NCBI GenBank assembly: GCA_020445605.1
Contig: JAGRGH010000031.1
Location: forward strand, 1-64,000
Source: Chromatiales bacterium
Lineage (GTDB): Bacteria > Pseudomonadota > Gammaproteobacteria > JAGRGH01
Length of the DNA: 64,000 bases
Reading direction: 5' to 3'
This document shows, one piece after another, positions 1-7,855 of this stretch (the stretch's first letter is position 1; every line of letters begins with the position of its first letter). The notes beneath the pieces are model-generated. The model was given only the letters and a program-made list of their open reading frames with translations, was not told where the DNA came from and searched no databases. The position numbers and the translations under genes are program-made.

Positions 1-164
1 TCCAGGCCGCCTGGGCCGGCCACCAGTCAGACATCAGCGCGTTCGCCGGCCAGCGCATCCATCTGCTCGTCGAAGCCAACGACTCTGCCCCCGGCAGTCT
101 CGTCGAAGCCGCCGTCGATGACGTCAGGATCGTCGCGACCGTGCCCGGCGCCCCGCTTCCCTGA
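1..164 (+). CDS. C-terminal end of a secreted beta-sandwich protein (partial)
   Basis: The frame starting at base 3 is open from the window edge to a TGA at 162-164, giving the last 53 residues of a protein. The text runs ISAFAGQRIHLLVEAND, then GSLVEAAVDDVRI. This pattern is typical of jelly-roll or MAM-like beta-sandwich domains that end secreted peptidases and other exported hydrolases in gammaproteobacteria. The catalytic part lies outside the window, so the enzyme class cannot be stated. It converges on the glycosyltransferase gene, with 96 bases between the two stops and no obvious terminator hairpin. Confidence 0.6.
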   Translation, partial: QAAWAGHQSDISAFAGQRIHLLVEANDSAPGSLVEAAVDDVRIVATVPGAPLP

Positions 165-260
165 GGCCTGGTCGTAGGCAGTCCGCAGCCATCGCCGAAG
201 AAGCAACCCCGAGGCTTCGCTTCTGAACCTCTGGCAACCGGGGCGACCAATCGACCAAGG

Positions 261-1076
261 CTATCCGGGTTGACCCACGACCGCTGCGGGATAACCTTTG
301 AACCATCGATCCCCGACATAGTCACGATCGGGCGAATACCCCTCGGCAAAAACATCGAGACTCGCGGCCGCGAAGGAATCGTAGTCTTCTCCGAGTTCCT
401 GCCGACTGAAGTGATAACGGTGCCCCCAGCGATTCTGGATGTCGAGCGGCCCCAGCCGCGCCCTCAATGCGCCGTGGCGATCATGGAGACGATCCAGCCC
501 CAGATACTTGTAATGCAGGTTCAGCACCTCATTCCGTTGCGGGATGCAGATGTCCCCCTCGAAACGCGCGCGGTGCCGGCCTGGTCCAAAATTGGTTGCG
601 ATCACGGCGTTCGGATTGAAGATCTGCATCTTGCTCATCTGACTCCACGGCGCACCCATCGTCAGTTCACGATAGAGCGGCACATCCGTATCGGGAAAAC
701 CGGCGCTGACCATCTGGAAGCCAAGGCTCGGGATCGCGGTTACGCCCGCGGCCCGGCACTCTGAAAGGTAGTCACGCATCCGCGGGTGATACAGATGCTC
801 ATCGAGGTTCACGATGAACACCCAGTCCGCAACGCCGCGGCTCTCCATCCAGCACTCGTTGTAGAAGTGCAGCGCCGACTTGACCCATGATTCGGGATAC
901 CTGCGCAGTTGCGGCCGCAGTTCAACATCGTCGCGGGCAGCAAACGTGTCCCGCGTGCCGTCGGTCGAACCGTCATCATAGATAAAGAACCGGTCGACGA
1001 ACGGCTCGTAATGACGCAAAAAGTAGTCGACCATCCTGCCGTCATTCCAGCTCAACGCATACAGATGAACCATCAT
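261..1076 (-). CDS. Family 2-like glycosyltransferase
   Basis: 271 residues, complete. The N-terminal half has the GT-A signature of family 2-like transferases: VHLYALSWNDG at the start, YDDGSTDGT at residues 33-41 (nucleotide-sugar binding) and VNLDEHLY near 89-96, which takes the place of the metal-binding DxD. There is no signal peptide or membrane segment, so it probably acts on the cytoplasmic side on a surface polysaccharide or lipid-linked glycan. Its ATG overlaps the stop of the HpcH/HpaI-like gene (ATGA), so it is the last gene of a translationally coupled set with that gene and the cupin. Donor and acceptor sugars cannot be read from the sequence. Confidence 0.8.
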   Translation of the reverse strand: MMVHLYALSWNDGRMVDYFLRHYEPFVDRFFIYDDGSTDGTRDTFAARDDVELRPQLRRYPESWVKSALHFYNECWMESRGVADWVFIVNLDEHLYHPRMRDYLSECRAAGVTAIPSLGFQMVSAGFPDTDVPLYRELTMGAPWSQMSKMQIFNPNAVIATNFGPGRHRARFEGDICIPQRNEVLNLHYKYLGLDRLHDRHGALRARLGPLDIQNRWGHRYHFSRQELGEDYDSFAAASLDVFAEGYSPDRDYVGDRWFKGYPAAVVGQPG

Positions 1077-1888
1077 TGAATCGGTTCCTTCACAGCCTGC
1101 AACAGCGCCAGCCTGGCCTGCTCGATCGAGTCCGCATCGGCCGCGGCCCAGTACGCGAGCCTTGCGCGCGTGCTCCCGATCTCTCTGGCCAGATCGTCCG
1201 TCTGTAGTTCATCCACGCGGAACGAGCGCGAAACCAGGCTGCCCGTCGCATGCAGCCGCGCGAGACTCGCGTAGATGAGGTCCGACGGCACGGGCAGGCT
1301 GTCATCGCCAGCGCGACCGATGCCGGCGACACCAAGGCGCCGCCCGGCGGAACGAATACGGTGGGCCAGCGTCACGATCCACGGTGCGGCCAGCAGGGCG
1401 AGACGATTGTCCAGCTTGAGATCGAACGACAGATCGTTCAGCCCAAGATGAAATTCCTCGACTGCTGGAATCGCCAGCAGTTCGTCAATGCATTGCGTGG
1501 CCTCGAATCGTTCAATCAACGGTACGAGCTGGGCCTGGCCGTCGACGATGCGCAGGACCTCCAAAACCTCCCGCGCACTGCGGAAGTTCGGCAACATGAT
1601 GATCTCGACGCCGGCGTCGATGAGTCGCCGAATCTCGTCGGATGATTGCGGCCCGGCAGGGTTGCAACGCACAAACAGGCTGGCTCGCGACAGCACCGCA
1701 CGAATCGCCGGAAGTTGGTCCTCACGATGAGGACTGATCCAGGTTCCGAGGTTGCGCTGGCGATCGTGTTTGCCGATGGACTCAAGATCCAGCCCGATCC
1801 GATCCACCCCCGCCCGGTCCGCGCGCCGTGCGACATCCGGGTCGTTGGTCCAGAGCGTGAGATCGAACCAGAACCGGTCACCACTCAT
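1073..1888 (-). CDS. HpcH/HpaI aldolase-like TIM-barrel protein
   Basis: 271 residues. The text looks like the HpcH/HpaI aldolase and citrate-lyase beta fold: GVDRIGLDLE near the start, RCNPAGPQSSDEI, then IDAGVEIIMLPNFRSA (the strand that normally carries the metal and substrate ligands), LVPLIE and EEFHLGLNDLS. In true family members an Arg and an acidic pair bind Mg2+ and the keto-acid; here several positions differ, so the reaction is uncertain. It overlaps the cupin gene upstream by 11 bases and the glycosyltransferase downstream by 4, which suggests a role in making an unusual sugar or acid substituent for a surface glycan. That role is inference from context. Confidence 0.6.
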   Translation of the reverse strand: MSGDRFWFDLTLWTNDPDVARRADRAGVDRIGLDLESIGKHDRQRNLGTWISPHREDQLPAIRAVLSRASLFVRCNPAGPQSSDEIRRLIDAGVEIIMLPNFRSAREVLEVLRIVDGQAQLVPLIERFEATQCIDELLAIPAVEEFHLGLNDLSFDLKLDNRLALLAAPWIVTLAHRIRSAGRRLGVAGIGRAGDDSLPVPSDLIYASLARLHATGSLVSRSFRVDELQTDDLAREIGSTRARLAYWAAADADSIEQARLALLQAVKEPIQ

Positions 1889-2318
1889 ACGGGATATCCG
1901 GAGAATCGAACGGCAATCGATCCTCGTCCTTGTGCTGCATGTCGTAGGGTTCGGAATTCATGTGCAGCACGAATGCACTGGTCGGCCCGATGGCCTTGAA
2001 GCCGTGCCAGATTCCAGCCGGGAACTGCGCGAGCTTCGGCGCCAGTTCTCCCATGATGATCTCATCGAACTGTCCGAACGTCGGACTGCCACCGCGGCCA
2101 TCGTAAAGCACCAGCTTGAGCAGGCCCGTGAGGGTGACGATCTGGTCAGTCTGGACATGATGCCGATACCAGGCCTTGACGACTCCACTTCGGGTTTCGG
2201 TCAGATAGCACTGACCGAAGCCGATGTACTCGGGATCGTCGCGGCGCTGAATCTCCATCAACCGCCCGCGTTCATTGGGCAGCAGTTTCAGTGGCTTTAC
2301 GAGGACGCCATCAATCAC
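1878..2318 (-). CDS. dTDP-4-dehydrorhamnose 3,5-epimerase-like cupin
   Basis: 146 residues, about three quarters the length of standard RfbC. The RfbC pattern is clear: ERGRLMEIQRRDD, GFGQCYLTETRSGVVKAWYRHHVQTDQIVTL split over residues 34-65, then LYDGRGGSPT and PAGIWHGFKAIG. The epimerase His corresponds to one of the pair in YRHHVQ. Members of this short subgroup are often annotated as sugar epimerases of unknown substrate. It starts a set of three overlapping genes (cupin, HpcH/HpaI-like, glycosyltransferase). A 38-base gap separates it from the rhodanese gene upstream, so the whole run from rraA may be one transcript. Confidence 0.72.
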   Translation of the reverse strand: MIDGVLVKPLKLLPNERGRLMEIQRRDDPEYIGFGQCYLTETRSGVVKAWYRHHVQTDQIVTLTGLLKLVLYDGRGGSPTFGQFDEIIMGELAPKLAQFPAGIWHGFKAIGPTSAFVLHMNSEPYDMQHKDEDRLPFDSPDIPYEW

Positions 2319-2356
2319 GTTGTTGCACTCCGTAGTTTTCGGCTGGCCGGTGCGGA

Positions 2357-2821
2357 TCAGCGCGGCCGCATCTGATCGGCGCGGACCACCGAGGTAAAGT
2401 TTTCGTCCGCGGAATCCTGGTCGAGACCTGCACCGGCACCATTGACCAGCGGCAGCTCATAGTCGCTCCAGCCGCGCAGCCCGGTCTTCAGCGAAGTGAC
2501 GCGCTCAAAGCCCAGTTCGCGCAGCACCAGCGCGGCGACTGCACTGCGCTGACCCGACCGGCAGGCGAGCACGACCGGGCGATCACGCGCCTGCACGAGC
2601 TCGGGGACCGTGTCTTCGTAGTCCCACTCGCAGGCCGACTCGAGAATCCCGCGCGGCACGTTGAGCGAACCCTCGATGTGTGCACGTGCATACTCGTACG
2701 GTTCGCGGATGTCGACGATGAGCATGTCCTCGCCGGCCTGGAGGCGGTCGTCGAGGTCCCATGGAAACACTTCGTCGATCCGCGACTGGGCATCACGAAC
2801 CATTTCGCTCCATGTTTTCAT
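2357..2821 (-). CDS. Rhodanese-domain sulfurtransferase
   Basis: 154 residues with one rhodanese domain. Seen: MLIVDIREPYEYARAHIEGSLNVPRG (CH2A-type region, residues 33-58, split here) and the active-site loop ACRSGQRSA with Cys87. The six-residue loop CRSGQR is the sulfurtransferase type rather than the longer Cdc25 phosphatase type. There is no signal peptide, so it is cytoplasmic. Its ATG overlaps the TGA of rraA by the ATGA arrangement, so translation is probably coupled. In a sulfur oxidiser such proteins can move sulfane sulfur, but no specific partner is visible here. Confidence 0.85.
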   Translation of the reverse strand: MKTWSEMVRDAQSRIDEVFPWDLDDRLQAGEDMLIVDIREPYEYARAHIEGSLNVPRGILESACEWDYEDTVPELVQARDRPVVLACRSGQRSAVAALVLRELGFERVTSLKTGLRGWSDYELPLVNGAGAGLDQDSADENFTSVVRADQMRPR

Positions 2822-3309
2822 GACGGCAGCATCACCGCGCGGTCCAGCACCACCACCCCATCGGGGTCAACGTAGATCCAGTCACCGCGCCTGACCTCAA
2901 CCTCGCCGATTTGAACCGACACATCGACCTCACCCGCCCCGCGTTTTTCGCTGCGTCGCGGATTCGTGCCCAGCGCCCGCACGCCGAGCCGGAGTTCACC
3001 GAGCACCGCGCGGTCGCGCACGCAACCGTTCACAACGACGCCGGCCCAGCCGTTGGCAACCGCGGCCGCACCGAGTTGATCACCGACCAGTGCACACTCG
3101 CGGGAACCGCCGCCATCAACGACCAGCACGGCGCCCTGTCCCGGCCCGCGCAGACATTCGGCGACACGCGAGTTGTCATTCAGACAATGCACCGTACGCA
3201 CCGGACCATGGAACGCATTGAGCCCGCCGTAGTCGCGCAGTTCGACACGCATGACACGCGCCTCATCGGCAAACGCATCGCAAAGATCGGCAGTCGCAGG
3301 ACTGTTCAT
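2818..3309 (-). CDS. rraA: RraA-family protein (RNase E activity regulator type)
   Basis: 163 residues from the ATG at 3309, matching the 160-odd residues of RraA. Alignment by eye to E. coli RraA is good: TADLCDAFADE at the start, then VRTVHCLNDNSRV, GAVLVVDGGGSRECALVGD, GWAGVVVNGCVRD and IYVDPDGVVVLD. RraA binds RNase E and the RhlB helicase and slows RNA decay; related proteins are HMG/CHA aldolases, so an aldolase activity cannot be excluded. The open frame continues upstream into a repeat element, but family length and the MNSPATADL start favour 3309. It is the first gene of the rraA-rhodanese pair. Confidence 0.85.
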   Translation of the reverse strand: MNSPATADLCDAFADEARVMRVELRDYGGLNAFHGPVRTVHCLNDNSRVAECLRGPGQGAVLVVDGGGSRECALVGDQLGAAAVANGWAGVVVNGCVRDRAVLGELRLGVRALGTNPRRSEKRGAGEVDVSVQIGEVEVRRGDWIYVDPDGVVVLDRAVMLPS

Positions 3310-3348
3310 GGATGACGAACTCCGGTCAGGCCGCACGCAGCCGCGCAA

Positions 3349-3496
3349 GGGAATCTCTGCAAATTGCAGAGTTTCCCGCGGCACAGGGACGTGCCGCCAC
3401 AACGACGGCTGCAAGCCGTAGAAAATGAAAGAAAACGAAAAATCGCACTTTTTCGGGCTCAAAGCTCTGGCAATCCTTCGATGGATTGATCAGAGC
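3349..3496. repeat. Multi-hairpin intergenic repeat, copy A1
   Basis: Five consecutive inverted repeats: 3349-3377 (arms GGGAATCTCTGCA and TGCAGAGTTTCCC), 3378-3397 (GCGGCAC, loop AGGGAC, GTGCCGC), 3405-3419 (ACGGCT/AGCCGT), 3436-3455 (CGAAAAA/TTTTTCG) and 3464-3496 (GCTCTG/CAGAGC with inner AATCC/GGATT). The last hairpin runs over the TGA of the minus-strand GTPase gene at 3490-3492. Copy A2 at 53420 shares the first, second and fourth hairpins and the text GAAAATGA; copy A3 near 58.1 kb shares the fifth. The element fills the gap between the GTPase pair and rraA and may act in transcript termination or 3'-end protection. Confidence 0.8.
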
Positions 3497-4854
3497 TTCC
3501 CAAGGATACGTTTTCGCGCATCGGCGATCAGGGCATCGCGATCGGTTTCGTCAAGAATCCGGCGCACGACCTGCTTCGCACCGCCCTCGCCCCACGAGCG
3601 GCCGTCGGCGAGATAGCGCTGCGCCGCACGGCCGACCACGGTTGTCGTGTAGTACGCAACCGCACCCTGGGCCCCCGCGGTCAATACGGTCGACAATCCG
3701 CCCGTGCCGGCCTTGAGCAGCGACGCGACCAGGTGCACGACCCAGCTTGCCCCCATCAGCACGGCCATCTGCGCGGCGATCGTGCGCACCAGCGTTCCCG
3801 CTTCGCCCCGCGTCATGGGCAGTCCGTACAGGCGCGACAAATGCACAACCAGCGAACCGTCGGCCACGGCGGCCGCAACGAGATCGGCGACCGGCACCGG
3901 GTTCAGCGCCACCGCCACGCCCTTGCCGAGCGCCCAGCCATTGATGATCCGGTCCCCCGCCTCGCGACGGACCTCAACGATGCGCCGCGCAACGCGATCA
4001 GACAGTTCGCCCGCGAACAGGCTCGCGTTGAGCGCCGCAAGACTCTTGCCGTCGCGCTCGAGAATTTCCCACAGCCGTTCACGCAGGGCATCCATGGACG
4101 CCGCGGGCCTGCGCGTCGATTCACGCGCAATGCCCTGCGCATCACGCTCGACATAGACTCGCGGCGCGGGATGCGCAGCGGCTTCGATGACGTCCTCGGG
4201 TCGCACCAGCGGACGCAGCCGATCGACCACCGCGGCGCGCAATGCCAGCCGTTCCTCGCCCGGATAGTGATCGATCTTGTTCAGCACAACCAACACCGGC
4301 CGCGCCTGCTCGACGATCGACTTCAGTGCGCGGAACTCGGTATCGGTCAGATCGCCGTCGATGACGAACATCACCAGATCGCTGCGTCCGGCGACCTCGC
4401 GCGCGAGCGCCTCACGCGCCTCGCCACCCACTTCATTGATTCCGGGCGTGTCGATCAGCACCACCGCCCCGTCACGAACCTCGGTCCAGCTCGCATAGCC
4501 GGCCGATCGCGTCTCGCCGTGCAGGGCGCTGACCGAAAACCGCGCCTGACCCAGCAGCGCGTTGAGCAGTGCGGACTTGCCGACGCTGACCCGGCCGAAC
4601 ACCGCGATATGCACCTGCGCGTGTTCGATTTTCTCCAGCAGCCGGCGTACTTCGCCGAACTCCGGTTCGAGCTCACGCCGCAGGCCTTCCGGCACATTCG
4701 GGTCGTCGAGCAGATCGGTCAGCACATCGCGCGCACCGGCGAGATGCGCATCCCCCGCGCCCGGACCCGGCGTCGGTTCAGCGGCGTTCGTCTGGTCCGC
4801 GTGACTCGAGCGCCCACTGCGCCAGCGTTCGAGCACGCGATTGAATATCTTCAC
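3490..4854 (-). CDS. DUF697 dynamin-like GTPase (second of a tandem pair)
   Basis: 454 residues if read from the GTG at 4854. The GTPase core shows the P-loop GRVSVGKS at residues 87-94, the switch region GYASWTEV, G3 as IDTPGINE, and G4 as NKID. The C-terminal part (GWALGKGVAVALNPVPVADLV, then hydrophobic stretches VVHLVASLLKA and GAVAYYTTTVVG) is the membrane-associating DUF697/YcjF-like helical region. The frame stays open upstream, but that part is out-of-frame text of the preceding gene and has no family similarity. The start overlaps the upstream GTPase gene by 77 bases. Likely a membrane-remodelling or stress GTPase working with its neighbour; its physiological role is unknown. Confidence 0.8.
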   Translation of the reverse strand: MKIFNRVLERWRSGRSSHADQTNAAEPTPGPGAGDAHLAGARDVLTDLLDDPNVPEGLRRELEPEFGEVRRLLEKIEHAQVHIAVFGRVSVGKSALLNALLGQARFSVSALHGETRSAGYASWTEVRDGAVVLIDTPGINEVGGEAREALAREVAGRSDLVMFVIDGDLTDTEFRALKSIVEQARPVLVVLNKIDHYPGEERLALRAAVVDRLRPLVRPEDVIEAAAHPAPRVYVERDAQGIARESTRRPAASMDALRERLWEILERDGKSLAALNASLFAGELSDRVARRIVEVRREAGDRIINGWALGKGVAVALNPVPVADLVAAAVADGSLVVHLSRLYGLPMTRGEAGTLVRTIAAQMAVLMGASWVVHLVASLLKAGTGGLSTVLTAGAQGAVAYYTTTVVGRAAQRYLADGRSWGEGGAKQVVRRILDETDRDALIADARKRILGKL

Positions 4855-6265
4855 GGAATTGCCCTGCGAATTCGTCTGCGACCGGCGCCGCGCGCAACTC
4901 GCCACGCGTGGCGAGCACGTTCGAAACGGCACGACCAAAGGCATCGAAGATGAGCCCGTAGGCGACCGCATGCAAGAGCCCGCCCGCCAGGGTGCCGATG
5001 CCCGGAAATGCCTTGAAGGCGTTGCCCGTGATCGCGAGCCCCAGCGGCACCAGCGCCCGCGCGCGCCGCTGCACGCCGTCAATCAGACGCTCGATCTCGA
5101 GGTCGCGCACCGGCACCTCGTAGAGTTCCGCCAGCGCGCGGGTCAGCTGCACGGCCAGCACGCCCTGGATCGCGATGTCCGTGCCCGGCCCAACCGCGGC
5201 GAGCCCGCCGACCACCGCGCGCCGCGTATAGGTTCGCACGATCTCGCCGGCGCGACCGGCGCGATGCGCCGCGGCCGCCGTTTCGAGCCTGGCGCCGGCC
5301 AGCGCAAACACCGCCGTGTCGCGCTGGCGTTCGAGCAGGGCCGGCTCGGCGTCGATCGTCGCCTGCAACACGCCGCGCAGCGCATCGAGCCGGGCCGGCA
5401 GCGGCTGGTCGGATTGACGCTCGACACCATCGGCATCGACCTCGGTCACACGACGCACGGGCCGGGCACTGATCGGCGCAATCCGCACGCGATTTCCATA
5501 GCCCGCCAGCCGCTCGCCCAGTCGCGACACGATCGCCGCCTGCGCCGCATCGTCCAGGCGATCGGTCTTGTTCAGCGCCAGAACCACGGGCTTGTCGAGC
5601 GCCAGCAGCGCTTCCAGTGCCTGCCACTGCGTGCGCGTCAGATCACCGTCGGCGACATAGACGACCACATGCGCGCGCTGCGCCTCCTCGGCGGCCAGGC
5701 GATCGAACGCGACGCCGACTTCCGCCGAACCCGGCACGTCGACGACGATCACCTCGTCGCCACCACTGCGCTGCCAGTGGTACTCACGCCGCTCGCGGGT
5801 CGTGCCACCGGCAACGCCGGTCGGCGCATCGGCATCGGGAATCAGCGCGCCGATCAATGCGCTCTTGCCGGTGGAGATCTCACCGAACATCGCGATATAG
5901 AGCTTTCCGGCCGCGCGGCGGCGTTCCAGCTCATTGAGTTCCGCGCGCGCGGCGGCGACATCGACGCCGTGCCCGGCCGCCGCATCGATCGCCTGTGCAA
6001 GCGAGGCCTCGTCATGCACCGGCCGGCGGACCGGCGCACGTCGAACGGGCCGCAGGAGTTTCCAGACCAGCCACAGCGTCAGGCCAGCCAGCACACCACC
6101 GAGCGCATGGACGAGCCAGCGCACCCAGGCCGGAGCGGTCTGAAGCTCGCGCAACACGACGAGCCCCTGACGCGCGGTGTCGAGCAGCAGCGACAGCGCC
6201 ACGAGCCCACCGATCACGATGCCGAGGACCAGCAACAGACGGATTGCGCGGGCGTTCGACAGCAT
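4778..6265 (-). CDS. DUF697 GTPase with two N-terminal membrane helices (first of a tandem pair)
   Basis: 495 residues. Two hydrophobic segments (LLLVLGIVIGGLVALSLLL at 10-28 and a second near 52-70) anchor the N terminus. The GTPase domain follows: P-loop GEISTGKS at 128-135, GGTTRERREYHW (switch I), VDVPGSAEVG as G3 and LNKTDRLDD as G4. The C-terminal DUF697 region contains VGGLAAVGPGTDIAIQGVLA and ITGNAFKAFPGIGTLAGG. It heads the minus-strand GTPase pair and is divergent from the GMC oxidoreductase gene, with 132 bases between the two starts. G3 reads DVPG rather than the usual DTPG. Pairs of DUF697 GTPases could form hetero-oligomers like the bacterial dynamin pairs; this is inference. 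Confidence 0.82.
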   Translation of the reverse strand: MLSNARAIRLLLVLGIVIGGLVALSLLLDTARQGLVVLRELQTAPAWVRWLVHALGGVLAGLTLWLVWKLLRPVRRAPVRRPVHDEASLAQAIDAAAGHGVDVAAARAELNELERRRAAGKLYIAMFGEISTGKSALIGALIPDADAPTGVAGGTTRERREYHWQRSGGDEVIVVDVPGSAEVGVAFDRLAAEEAQRAHVVVYVADGDLTRTQWQALEALLALDKPVVLALNKTDRLDDAAQAAIVSRLGERLAGYGNRVRIAPISARPVRRVTEVDADGVERQSDQPLPARLDALRGVLQATIDAEPALLERQRDTAVFALAGARLETAAAAHRAGRAGEIVRTYTRRAVVGGLAAVGPGTDIAIQGVLAVQLTRALAELYEVPVRDLEIERLIDGVQRRARALVPLGLAITGNAFKAFPGIGTLAGGLLHAVAYGLIFDAFGRAVSNVLATRGELRAAPVADEFAGQFREDIQSRARTLAQWALESRGPDERR

Positions 6266-6397
6266 GTCGCCTATGGTACCGGCCGACGGCCCGAACCGAC
6301 CGTTCTGCTAGACTGCGCCTCGCCGGTCGGCCCACAGCGGCCGGTCAATCCGAACCGGCGCTCGCAGCGCTTTTCGACTCCATTCACGACCTTCCCA

Positions 6398-7855
6398 ATG
6401 ATCACCGATCTAGCGGCTGCCGGACGCAGCATCACGCGCGACTGCGACCTGCTGATCCTTGGCGCCGGTCCGGCCGGCATCACCACTGCGCTGGAACTCG
6501 CCCGCAAGGCGCCCGGCCTGGACATCGTGCTGGCGGAGGCCGGCGGATTCGAGCCGTCCACGCCAGCCGAACTCGATCTGTACGACGGCCCGTCGACCGG
6601 CAGCTCGCCGTATGCCATCTCGACCGCGCGCCTGCGCGGTTTTGGTGGCAGCTCCGGGCACTGGGGTGGCTGGTGCCGGCCGTTCGACGAGGTGGATTTT
6701 CTCCCGCGCGCGGCCGCCGGCGTACCGGGCTGGCCAATCGAACGCGACACGCTCAATCCGCATTACGTCGCGGCCCACGGCTGGCTGGAGATTCCGTCGC
6801 ACGACTACGATCCGGGAAACCTCAGCGCCGCGCTCAAGCGTCGGCTCATCGACCTCGACGCCAGTCCGTGGTTTCGCAACCGCCTGTTCCGCTTCAGCCC
6901 ACCGACGCGCTTCGCGACCCGCTATCGCGCGGACATCGAAGCGACGGCCAACATCGACTGCCGGCTCAACGCGGCGGCGATCGCATGGGGTGTCTCGGGA
7001 GACGCGATCGAAACCGTCACGCTGGGTGGCCTGCATGACTACACGCTGACCGTTCGCCCGCGGCGCGTGGTCATCGCCATGGGTGGAATCGAAAGCACGC
7101 GGCATCTGCTCCTGCTCCGGCAGCAGGGTTTCGGCGCCGCCGGACTGCATGGCGGATTCCTCGGCCGCGGCTTCGCCGATCACTTCGGCTACCGTCCGGG
7201 CATCGTGCATCTGCCGGCCGAGCGCATCTACCAGCGAATCGATGACGATTCGGGCGACGTCATGCCGGTGATATCGCCAACGCCCGAGGCGCTGGAACGC
7301 ACCGGCTGGAACAACAGCTGCATCATGCTCGACGTGATCGCGGACGGCCCCGAGCTGCCGCGCAGCTATGCATCGAATCAGCTGTTCGGACTGTCGTCGT
7401 CCGAGAGTTGGTCGTACCGCGTCACCATGATTCTCGAACCGCGGGTCAACGAGGACAGCCGACTCGAACTCGCCGACGAACGCGATGCCCTGGGACTGCC
7501 GCGAACGCACATCGCCTGGGAGATCGACCCGCGTGCCTACGACTCGGCGGCGGCAACCTTTGAGCGCTTCGCTCAGGAACTCGGGCGCCTCGGACTCGGT
7601 CGTGCGCGCATCGACCCCCGCTACCACGAGATCTGGCGCAAACGGGTCACGCCGGTCTACCACCACATGGGCACCTTGCGCATGGCCAAAGATGCCGGCC
7701 ATGGCGTGGTCGACACCGATCTGAAGCTGTTCGGCGGCGCGAATCTCTACGTGGCGAGTTCTGCCGTGTTTCCGAGCTTCGGCTACTCGAATCCGACACT
7801 GACGATCGTCGCGCTGGCGCATCGCCTGGCCGCACACCTGCGGGACCTCGCATGA
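6398..7855 (+). CDS. GMC-family FAD-dependent oxidoreductase
   Basis: 485 residues from the ATG at 6398. The dinucleotide fold is LLILGAGPAGITTALELA near residues 18-35, followed by GFGGSSGHWGGWCRPF, the FAD-binding loop of GMC enzymes. The C-terminal GMC domain is clear: HHMGTLRMAKDAG, VDTDLKLFGGANLYVAS, then FPSFGYSNPTLTIVALAHRL. Such enzymes oxidise alcohols, sugars or sterols. It has no signal peptide of its own, but the next gene, which overlaps its stop (ATGA), has a Tat signal, so it may be exported folded as a passenger, as in gluconate and fructose dehydrogenases. The frame is open for 519 more codons upstream; that stretch is antisense to the GTPase gene and was excluded. Substrate unknown. 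Confidence 0.88.
   Translation: MITDLAAAGRSITRDCDLLILGAGPAGITTALELARKAPGLDIVLAEAGGFEPSTPAELDLYDGPSTGSSPYAISTARLRGFGGSSGHWGGWCRPFDEVDFLPRAAAGVPGWPIERDTLNPHYVAAHGWLEIPSHDYDPGNLSAALKRRLIDLDASPWFRNRLFRFSPPTRFATRYRADIEATANIDCRLNAAAIAWGVSGDAIETVTLGGLHDYTLTVRPRRVVIAMGGIESTRHLLLLRQQGFGAAGLHGGFLGRGFADHFGYRPGIVHLPAERIYQRIDDDSGDVMPVISPTPEALERTGWNNSCIMLDVIADGPELPRSYASNQLFGLSSSESWSYRVTMILEPRVNEDSRLELADERDALGLPRTHIAWEIDPRAYDSAAATFERFAQELGRLGLGRARIDPRYHEIWRKRVTPVYHHMGTLRMAKDAGHGVVDTDLKLFGGANLYVASSAVFPSFGYSNPTLTIVALAHRLAAHLRDLA

Noticed and set aside
3310-3462. N-terminal extension of rraA to 3462
   Set aside because: The added residues are translated repeat A1; RraA family length and alignment fit the start at 3309.
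3349-3496. CRISPR-like array
   Set aside because: The units are hairpins of differing sequence without equal spacers or identical repeats.
4841-6397. 519 open codons in frame upstream of the GMC oxidoreductase
   Set aside because: They are antisense to the two GTPase genes, have no domain text and arise from GC-rich codon structure; the FAD fold begins just after the ATG at 6398.
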